Positions 1 through 5,349 of a stretch of DNA of 6,580 bases are shown piece after piece. The stretch spans positions 1 through 6,580 of the forward strand of contig DAOWML010000134.1 of assembly GCA_030643125.1 (NCBI GenBank). The letters are read 5' to 3'. The notes under the pieces are model-generated. The model was given only the letters and a program-made list of their open reading frames with translations, was not told the origin of the DNA and searched no databases. The stretch comes from Bacteroidales bacterium. GTDB lineage: Bacteria; Bacteroidota; Bacteroidia; Bacteroidales; UBA12077. Both the position numbers and the translations under genes were made by a program. Numbering within the stretch: the first letter of the stretch is position 1; each line of letters begins with the position of its first letter.

Positions 1-2264
1 CTGTTGTGGATGACAAATACCTGATTCACTCCTTGTTTGACAAAGATATTTTTGCTGAAACTTTAAAAAAGAACAAGTCTCTTACCCCCGGCAAATTTAA
101 ATTTAACGAAAAATACTATTACCTGGATGTTATAAATATTGAAAATAATTTCCGTAATAAAGGTTTTGAAGGAGTTGTATATACGCGTAATATTTCAGTT
201 CTTCAAAATCAATTTCAGGCAATATTATACAGATCGCTTCTCATCATATTTTTAATTCTTATATCTACATATATTATTCTGCACTTTTCGTTTAACACTT
301 TAATTCACAAAGTCTTTAATTTGCAAGATTCTTTGGATAAAAAACTTGCAAAAAAAACAAAGGAAATTATTAATACGAATGCCGAATTAAACCAGATTTT
401 TAATACTACCGGTAATAGCATGCGATTAATTGATTCTGATTTTAACATTCTTCGTGTTAATCGAACGTTTACTATGATGTCAGGTATAAGTAAAGAAGAT
501 GCTGAGGGCAAAAAATGTTTTAATATTTTTCCGGGTCCATATTGTCATACTGCCGAATGTCCTTTGAATCAAATTAAAAATGGAGAAGAAAGAATTGAAC
601 AGGATATTAAGAAAAAGAACAAGCAAGGTAAAGTTATTCCCGGAATTTTAAATTCTGTTGCATTTAAAGGTCAAAATGGAGAAATTCTTGGGATAATTGA
701 AGATTTCAAAGATATTACTCAAAGAGTTGAGGCAGAAGAAGCCCTGCAAAGAACAGAACAACGGTTTTCTATATTCATGGATAATCTTCCATTGGGTGTG
801 TTTATTAAAGACGAAAACTTCAAGTCTGTATATTTGAATAAATATATGGATCACATGTTTTCAAACGAAAATTGTCAAAATAAAACTCCCGAAGAAATAT
901 TTCCTAAAGAATATGCGCAACGTGTTATTGAAGAAGATAAACGTGTTTTAAATGGTGAAGTATTGGTTGTTGAAGATCAGCTCCCCGATAAACTTGGCGA
1001 ATTAAAATCATACCAAACTCATAAGTTCCGTTTTAGAGGAGTAGATAACTTGTGGCAAATCGGAGGGATATCATTAGATATTACTCAAAAGAAAAAAACT
1101 GAATACGAGTTAATTAATGCTAAAGAAAAAGCCGAGGAAGCAAATCGCCTAAAAACAGCATTTCTGGCTAATTTATCGCATGAGATTCGAACTCCTATGA
1201 ATGCAATTATTGGGTTTTCTAATCTGCTTCTTGATGACGAAATATTGCATGAAGAAAAAGTAAAATTAAATAACCTTATTAATGATAACAGCCAGAATCT
1301 TTTAAAACTTATCGATGATGTAATTGATATTTCAAAAATTCAGTCGGGTGATATACAGCTTAATAAAACCGAGTGTTATTTAAATAAACTGCTTTTAGAT
1401 CTTTATGTTTCGTTTAGCATTCAAATTGAAAATGATACTAAAAAAGACATTCACCTTTCAATGCATAAAGGATCCAGAAATAAAGATTTCTCTATTATTA
1501 CCGATCCAATAAGGTTGAAACAAGTTCTGTATAATTTAATTGAAAATGCCATTAAATTTACCATTAAAGGATTTGTTGAGTTTGGTTATACTATTATCGA
1601 AAAAGAAAATCAAATTCAATTCTATGTTATTGATTCCGGTATAGGTATATCAAATGATAAATTTGATATGATTTATGATCTGTTCCGACAAGCAGAGGAA
1701 TCTTTCACACGCGAATATGGTGGTACCGGAATAGGCTTAACTATAGCCAGAAAAATTGTAGATCATTTAGGTGGTGATATTTGGGTTCAGTCAACTCCTG
1801 ATCAGGGTACAAATATTTATTTTACATTACCTTACGAACTTAGCGAATCGAAATTTGTAGAAGCAGGAGAAAATATTGAGAACGTTTTCGACTGGCAAAA
1901 CAAGGTCGTTCTTGTTGCTGACGATATTGATGTTAACTATAAATTAATTGAAGAAATTCTTATCCCTACAAAAGCCAAAGTCCTTTGGGCAAAAGACGGG
2001 AAAGAAGCTGTTGATTTATGCCTGAACAACGACAATATAGATCTCGTGCTGATGGATATAAGGATGCCGGTTATGGATGGCATCGAAGCTACACAAAAAA
2101 TAAAAGAACATAACAGCGAGTTAAAAATTATTGGACAAACTGCTTTTGCTCACGATAACGATCGAGAAAAATGTTTAAATGCAGGTTTTGATAATTATAT
2201 CTCGAAACCCATTAAAATTGAAACTTTACTTACTACAATAAATAAAGTCTTTTCTAAAAATTAA
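1..2264 (+). CDS. Hybrid sensor histidine kinase/response regulator, 5'-truncated by the window edge
   Basis: Membrane-bound hybrid kinase that would sense a signal through an extracytoplasmic domain and PAS domains, autophosphorylate on His and pass the phosphate to its own receiver. The frame is open to the left edge (GTT precedes the GTG at 6), so the true start lies outside. Residues are numbered here from the GTG at 6. Residues 1-72 are the end of a periplasmic, possibly Cache-like domain. One TM spans about 76-97, with no obvious HAMP. A charged linker (104-130) leads to PAS1 (about 127-240) and PAS2 (about 250-362). HisKA has SHEIRTPMNA with phospho-acceptor H392. The HATPase shows an N-box (N510, N514), DSGIGI (543-548), DLFRQAE and GGTGIGL (572-578). 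The receiver has acidic D639/D640, phospho-acceptor D684 in LMDIRMPVMDG, T712 and K734. All catalytic residues are present. There is no DNA-binding output domain, so it probably acts through a phosphorelay or protein contact. Ligand and target are not visible. Nothing links it to the next gene, 214 bp away. Confidence 0.95.
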   Translation, partial: VVDDKYLIHSLFDKDIFAETLKKNKSLTPGKFKFNEKYYYLDVINIENNFRNKGFEGVVYTRNISVLQNQFQAILYRSLLIIFLILISTYIILHFSFNTLIHKVFNLQDSLDKKLAKKTKEIINTNAELNQIFNTTGNSMRLIDSDFNILRVNRTFTMMSGISKEDAEGKKCFNIFPGPYCHTAECPLNQIKNGEERIEQDIKKKNKQGKVIPGILNSVAFKGQNGEILGIIEDFKDITQRVEAEEALQRTEQRFSIFMDNLPLGVFIKDENFKSVYLNKYMDHMFSNENCQNKTPEEIFPKEYAQRVIEEDKRVLNGEVLVVEDQLPDKLGELKSYQTHKFRFRGVDNLWQIGGISLDITQKKKTEYELINAKEKAEEANRLKTAFLANLSHEIRTPMNAIIGFSNLLLDDEILHEEKVKLNNLINDNSQNLLKLIDDVIDISKIQSGDIQLNKTECYLNKLLLDLYVSFSIQIENDTKKDIHLSMHKGSRNKDFSIITDPIRLKQVLYNLIENAIKFTIKGFVEFGYTIIEKENQIQFYVIDSGIGISNDKFDMIYDLFRQAEESFTREYGGTGIGLTIARKIVDHLGGDIWVQSTPDQGTNIYFTLPYELSESKFVEAGENIENVFDWQNKVVLVADDIDVNYKLIEEILIPTKAKVLWAKDGKEAVDLCLNNDNIDLVLMDIRMPVMDGIEATQKIKEHNSELKIIGQTAFAHDNDREKCLNAGFDNYISKPIKIETLLTTINKVFSKN

Positions 2265-2478
2265 TTCTTTCGTTATTTAATCAAAATCATTATTAATGGT
2301 TTGTTAAAAGGCAAAATAACTTTGCTTATTTCGCAACAAATCCTATGCTGTAACATAATGTCTTAAATTTTATTACATTTGTTCTGATATATTTACACTT
2401 AACAAAATCAACACTATAAATATTAATCTAAAATTATTACATTTATACAATCAAAAGTTAACAATAAAAAACAAAGTC
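2265..2478. other. AT-rich intergenic region, presumed leader/promoter of the HU-SPOR gene
   Basis: No ORF or RNA gene is recognisable. Two perfect matches to the Bacteroidota -7 consensus TAnnTTTG are present: TAACTTTG at 2317-2324 and TACATTTG at 2374-2381. Neither has a TTTG at the usual spacing of about 19-21 nt; the only nearby TTTG (2300-2303) is just 13 nt from the first. ATTACATTT occurs twice, 64 bp apart (2372-2380 and 2436-2444). A small hairpin GCAAA-ataac-TTTGC (2311-2325) with a weak T-rich tail might contribute to termination after the kinase gene, but it is too short to call a terminator. Confidence 0.4.
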
Positions 2479-3729
2479 ATGATCGCAACCTACATCCAGG
2501 ATTTACTTGCCACAAACAATAGAGTAATTGTTCCAAACTACGGGGCATTTTTGGTAAGAGCTACTTCAAAAAGCAAGGACGCGAATACTTTAGCAGAAAA
2601 GCTAAAAGATATTTATTTTAGCCCGTTTCTTAAGTTTAATGATGAGCTTCTTGAAAAATATATCATTAAAAAAGAAAATATTACTAAGGAACAAGCAGCC
2701 CAAAAAATTACACAATTTATTGAGGATATTAAAAAAGAACTTGAACAGGAGAAGCCATATATAATAGAAGGATTTGGTCAGTTTGAAGCTGATAAACAGG
2801 GAAAGGTTCAGTTTTTAATAGTTACAAAAGAACCTGCCCGTCCGGCAGGCGGGAAAGCTGAAAAAGTTAAACCTGCCGATAAGCATGGCAAAGCAGACGG
2901 GAAGGAAAATAAAACTGAAACAAAACCAAAAACATCGACAGCTAAACCTGCCCGTCCGGCAGGCGGGAAAGAAACTAAAGCAGTAGAAAAACCAAAGGCA
3001 GCTGAAGCTAAGCCTGCCAGTCCGGCAAGCGGGAAAGAATCTAAGTTAGAAGAATTTAAACCTGAGAAAAAAGAGCCTGCTCGCCTATCTGCCGATTTAC
3101 CTACCGATAGTCATGGCAAGGCAGGTCCGACAGGCGAAGAACCCAAAGCAACACCTACAGCTGCACAAACAAAACCAATTTACAGCTATAAAAAAGAAAA
3201 GAAACCTATAAACAAAGGTCTTGTGTGGTCAATTGCAATAGGTGTGCCTGTTGCTGCAATTTTTATTTGGGCTCTTTTAAACTTCGATACTGTTAAAAAA
3301 GTTTTGAATAAGGAAAAAGTAAAAACAGAAAAAGTAGTTCAGAAAAAGGAAACTACTACTACCAAAAAATCTGCTGTTAAACCAAAGACAAAACAAACAA
3401 AACCTACCAGCCCGGCAGACGAGAAGGAAGCTGAAAAATCTGCCCGTCCGGCAGGCGGGAAAAAAACAACTGCTAAAGCAACAACTAAAAAGCCATTAGC
3501 AACACAAAAGAAATATTATATTATTGCCGGTAGTTTCAAAAATGAAAAATATGCAATATCATATTTAAACAAACTCAATGCTGAAGGTTATAATGCAGAG
3601 AAATTAGCCGAACGAAATGGGATGCATGCTGTTAGCTTTAACTCTTTTGCAGACAAGCGAAAAGCTATTGCCGAATATAAATTTCTTGCACAGGAAAAAG
3701 GATTACAAGCCTGGATTTTATATTATTAA
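2479..3729 (+). CDS. HU-CCDC81-type tandem HU domain, transmembrane and SPOR domain protein
   Basis: Probable chromosome-to-envelope linking protein. Residues 1-58 and about 59-115 look like the two consecutive bacterial HU-CCDC81-type domains (MIATYIQDLL, VPNYGAF, then ENITKEQAAQKI and GFGQF). A Lys/Pro/Ala/Glu linker (116-245) follows, then one hydrophobic segment (about 249-267), a second basic linker (268-344), and a C-terminal SPOR domain (345-416) beginning KKYYIIAGSFKN. SPOR domains bind denuded septal peptidoglycan. The topology should therefore place the HU domains in the cytoplasm and SPOR in the periplasm, with the TM as internal anchor. Known for the families: HU-fold nucleic-acid binding and SPOR-peptidoglycan binding. 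Inferred: tethering of DNA to the septum or cell wall. The ATG at 2479 starts right at the first HU domain; the A-rich leader has no Shine-Dalgarno. Both linkers carry seven GC-rich in-frame repeat units, quite unlike the AT-rich codons around them. Transcription should end at the terminator 25 bp downstream. Confidence 0.88.
   Translation: MIATYIQDLLATNNRVIVPNYGAFLVRATSKSKDANTLAEKLKDIYFSPFLKFNDELLEKYIIKKENITKEQAAQKITQFIEDIKKELEQEKPYIIEGFGQFEADKQGKVQFLIVTKEPARPAGGKAEKVKPADKHGKADGKENKTETKPKTSTAKPARPAGGKETKAVEKPKAAEAKPASPASGKESKLEEFKPEKKEPARLSADLPTDSHGKAGPTGEEPKATPTAAQTKPIYSYKKEKKPINKGLVWSIAIGVPVAAIFIWALLNFDTVKKVLNKEKVKTEKVVQKKETTTTKKSAVKPKTKQTKPTSPADEKEAEKSARPAGGKKTTAKATTKKPLATQKKYYIIAGSFKNEKYAISYLNKLNAEGYNAEKLAERNGMHAVSFNSFADKRKAIAEYKFLAQEKGLQAWILYY
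2833..2856 (+). repeat. Palindromic in-frame repeat, short form, copy 1 (PARPAGGK)
   Basis: 24-nt unit encoding residues 119-126 of the HU-SPOR protein. Arms CCTGCC and GGCAGG pair perfectly around a 5-base loop, followed by CGGGAAA. An alternative stem pairs CCCG with CGGG. The unit is 75% G+C within an AT-rich gene. Identical to copy 3 at all 24 positions. Confidence 0.9.
2872..2904 (+). repeat. Palindromic in-frame repeat, intermediate form, copy 2 (PADKHGKADGK)
   Basis: 33-nt unit, residues 132-142. It aligns to the right-hand part of the 63-nt copy at 3076-3138 (shared CCGATA, CATGGCAA and GCAG blocks) with about 6 nt missing, and ends ACGGGAAG like the short units. Arms CTGC and GCAG and inner TGCC/GGCA can pair. 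Same frame and orientation as the others. Confidence 0.7.
2947..2970 (+). repeat. Palindromic in-frame repeat, short form, copy 3 (PARPAGGK)
   Basis: 24-nt unit, residues 157-164, base-for-base identical to copy 1 and lying 114 nt (38 codons) from it, so in the same frame. Confidence 0.9.
3013..3036 (+). repeat. Palindromic in-frame repeat, short form, copy 4 (PASPASGK)
   Basis: 24-nt unit, residues 179-186. It has two changes from copy 1 (unit positions 7 C to A and 16 G to A), both changing the amino acid (R to S, G to S). The second breaks one pair of the stem. Confidence 0.85.
3076..3138 (+). repeat. Palindromic in-frame repeat, long form, copy 5
   Basis: 63-nt unit, residues 200-220. 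The left end (CCTGCTCG) and right end (TCCGACAGGCGAA) match the ends of the 24-nt units. The 42-nt middle (3084-3125) is absent from the short form. Internal complementary blocks: CCTGC (3076-3080) with GCAGG (3121-3125), TCGCCT (3081-3086) with AGGCGA (3132-3137), and CTATC (3085-3089) with GATAG (3106-3110). These are alternative rather than simultaneous stems. Confidence 0.7.
3403..3426 (+). repeat. Palindromic in-frame repeat, degenerate short form, copy 6 (PTSPADEK)
   Basis: 24-nt unit in the second, predicted periplasmic linker (residues 309-316). Six differences from copy 1, mostly amino-acid changing, so the hairpin is weakened. The length, frame and PxxPAxxK pattern remain. Confidence 0.7.
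3439..3462 (+). repeat. Palindromic in-frame repeat, short form, copy 7 (SARPAGGK)
   Basis: 24-nt unit, residues 321-328, with one difference from copy 1 (first base T instead of C). That leaves a T-G wobble at the base of the stem. It lies only 12 nt after degenerate copy 6. Confidence 0.9.
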
Positions 3730-3753
3730 TTACAAAATATTTAATATTTACAG

Positions 3754-3779
3754 AAAGCCACATTTGATGTGGCTTTTTT
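3754..3779 (+). terminator. Intrinsic (Rho-independent) terminator after the HU-SPOR gene
   Basis: A perfect 10-bp stem, AAAGCCACAT (3754-3763) with ATGTGGCTTT (3767-3776), closes a 3-base TTG loop. A run of six T (3774-3779) forms the end of the stem and the tail. It sits 25 bp after the HU-SPOR stop and before the decarboxylase gene, so it should separate the two transcripts. The A-rich 5' side could also give partial function on the minus strand. Confidence 0.9.
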
Positions 3780-3809
3780 GATGTCTATTTTAAAAAATGT
3801 ATATCTTTA
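3777..3809 (+). promoter_or_regulatory. Candidate Bacteroidota-type promoter of the decarboxylase gene
   Basis: TTTG at 3777-3780, a 21-nt spacer, then TATCTTTA at 3802-3809. The second box matches the phylum's -7 consensus TAnnTTTG except the last base, and the spacer is at the long end of the usual range. The -33 box is formed by the last T residues of the terminator. The -7 box ends five bases before the ATG, so transcripts would be leaderless or nearly so. This is pattern matching in AT-rich DNA only. Confidence 0.4.
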
Positions 3810-3814
3810 TATAA

Positions 3815-5209
3815 ATGAAAATTAAATACCTCGATTTAATTGAACAAACTTTTGGTTTTCCACAACCGGAATTTGATTTAGATGGTGAAAACCTTATGTT
3901 TCACAATATTCCACTGATGAATATAATTGAAAAATATGGAACTCCCTTAAAATTTACATATCTCCCCCAAATTTCAAATCAAATTCAAAGAGCTAAAACA
4001 TGGTTCAAAAATGCCATGGGAAAAGTAAATTACAGGAGTAAATACCATTATTGCTATTGTACAAAAAGCTCCCATTTTAAGCATGTTCTGCACGAAGCCC
4101 TTAAAAATGACATTCATGTCGAAACATCATCGGCATACGATATAAACATTGTTGAATCACTATACAAGGATAAGAAGATAACAAAATCAACATATATAAT
4201 TTGTAATGGTTTTAAACGCGATGCTTATATAGAAAATATTGCCCGTTTAATTAATAATGGATTTAAAAATACAATTCCAATAATCGACAATTACAAGGAG
4301 CTGGACAGGCTTGAGAAATTAATTGAAGTCCCTTTTGAAATAGGAATAAGGATTGCTTCGGAAGAAGAACCTAAATTCGAATTTTATACTTCACGATTAG
4401 GTATTGGATATATAAATATTGTGGATTTTTATCTAAAACAAGTAAAAAGAAATCCAAATGTTAAATTAAAAATGCTGCATTTCTTTATCAATACCGGTAT
4501 TAAAGACAATGCTTATTACTGGAGTGAATTAGCAAAATGTTTAACTGTTTACGGCGAACTTAAAAAAGTGTGCCCCGAGTTAGATTCTTTAAATATCGGA
4601 GGTGGATTTCCTATTAAGAATACCCTTTCTTTTGATTACGATTATGAATATATTACTGATGAAATCATATCTCAGATTAAACTGTTTTGTGATACCAATA
4701 ATTTAATGGAACCAAACATTTTTACCGAATTCGGATCGTTTACTGTTGGTGAAAGTGGAGGAATAATTTATTCTGTTTTAGGACAAAAAAAGCAAAATGA
4801 TCGTGAAGTATGGAATATGATCGATAGTTCTTTTATGACTACCTTGCCCGACAACTGGGCTGTAAACAAACGTTTTATAATGCTTCCGATAAATAAATGG
4901 CACAGCAGTTACGAGCGGGTTTTCTTAGGTGGATTAACTTGCGATAGCGACGATTATTATAACTCTGAACAACAGAGTAATGCAATTTATTTACCCAGAT
5001 ACAATCCAAACGACACACTTTACATTGGCTTTTTTAATACCGGTGCTTACCAGGATACATTAGGTGGTTTTGGAGGTTTGCAGCATTGCCTTATTCCCGG
5101 TCCTAAACATATTATTATTGATAAAGATAAAAACGGTAATTTCACAACAGAACTATTTTCCAAAGAACAAGAACCTCAAGATATACTGAGGATTCTTGGT
5201 TATAAATAA
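3815..5209 (+). CDS. Arginine-decarboxylase-like PLP-dependent enzyme, short Bacteroidota clade (fold type III)
   Basis: Likely cytoplasmic biosynthetic decarboxylase converting arginine to agmatine for polyamine synthesis; substrate is by family resemblance only. The N-terminal alanine-racemase-like TIM barrel holds the probable PLP lysine K84 in YCYCTKSSH. It also holds LHFFINTG (221-228), which occupies the place of the usual LHxHxGSQ strand, the Gly-rich loop NIGGGFPI (260-267) and TEFGS (304-308). The C-terminal beta domain carries the decarboxylase Cys-Asp motif TCDSDD (375-380, C376/D377) and GAYQ (410-413, Y412 near PLP phosphate), as in SpeA-type enzymes. At 464 residues it is much shorter than E. 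coli SpeA (about 660) but matches the short Bacteroidota form. A TAA directly precedes the ATG in frame, so no earlier start is possible; there is no Shine-Dalgarno. In flavobacteria a similar gene usually lies beside agmatinase, but here the next gene is a recombinase. Diaminopimelate or another amino-acid decarboxylase activity is a less likely alternative. Confidence 0.88.
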   Translation: MKIKYLDLIEQTFGFPQPEFDLDGENLMFHNIPLMNIIEKYGTPLKFTYLPQISNQIQRAKTWFKNAMGKVNYRSKYHYCYCTKSSHFKHVLHEALKNDIHVETSSAYDINIVESLYKDKKITKSTYIICNGFKRDAYIENIARLINNGFKNTIPIIDNYKELDRLEKLIEVPFEIGIRIASEEEPKFEFYTSRLGIGYINIVDFYLKQVKRNPNVKLKMLHFFINTGIKDNAYYWSELAKCLTVYGELKKVCPELDSLNIGGGFPIKNTLSFDYDYEYITDEIISQIKLFCDTNNLMEPNIFTEFGSFTVGESGGIIYSVLGQKKQNDREVWNMIDSSFMTTLPDNWAVNKRFIMLPINKWHSSYERVFLGGLTCDSDDYYNSEQQSNAIYLPRYNPNDTLYIGFFNTGAYQDTLGGFGGLQHCLIPGPKHIIIDKDKNGNFTTELFSKEQEPQDILRILGYK

Positions 5210-5226
5210 ATATTTAGGTTTTCAGT

Positions 5227-5267
5227 TGCCAATTTAAAACTCAGAGCTAAAAATTCAGAGTTTGGCA
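5227..5267. repeat. Imperfect inverted repeat between the decarboxylase and recombinase genes
   Basis: TGCC (5227-5230) and AAACTC (5237-5242) pair with GAGTTT (5258-5263) and GGCA (5264-5267), with a 6-nt bulge on the left arm and a 15-nt loop. Inside, CTCAGAG is echoed by TTCAGAG as a direct repeat. It lies 18 bp after the decarboxylase stop. A T-run (5282-5287) follows only after a 14-nt gap, so it is a poor terminator. It could be a degraded intergenic repeat. Confidence 0.4.
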
Positions 5268-5349
5268 TGTATAATTCATAATTTTTTACTATCTTCAATT
5301 AAAATATCAGTAAAACATAATCTGTTTAAAAATTTAAGCCAGTTTGATT

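Noticed and set aside
6..8. GTG as true start of the kinase
   Set aside because: The frame stays open to the left edge and the predicted periplasmic domain would be cut to a fragment without its first membrane segment, so the gene is truncated by the window.
305..511. Minus-strand 68-residue ORF
   Set aside because: It lies wholly antisense to the linker and PAS1 of the kinase, with no recognisable domain; a shadow frame.
648..854. Minus-strand 68-residue ORF
   Set aside because: Antisense to the PAS1-PAS2 region of the kinase; no family features or start signals.
2300..2324. Complete promoter TTTG/TAACTTTG for the HU-SPOR gene
   Set aside because: The -7 box is a perfect match but the spacer is only 13 nt instead of about 19-21, so it was noted only as an isolated box.
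2311..2325. Terminator after the kinase
   Set aside because: A 5-bp stem with no real T-run is too weak to support termination.
2833..3462. CRISPR array
   Set aside because: Spacing between units is irregular, the units are short and vary in length, they lie in frame within a coding gene, and there are no cas genes.
5344..5346. TTG as start of the recombinase
   Set aside because: An ATG lies two codons later and nothing favours the rarer start codon.
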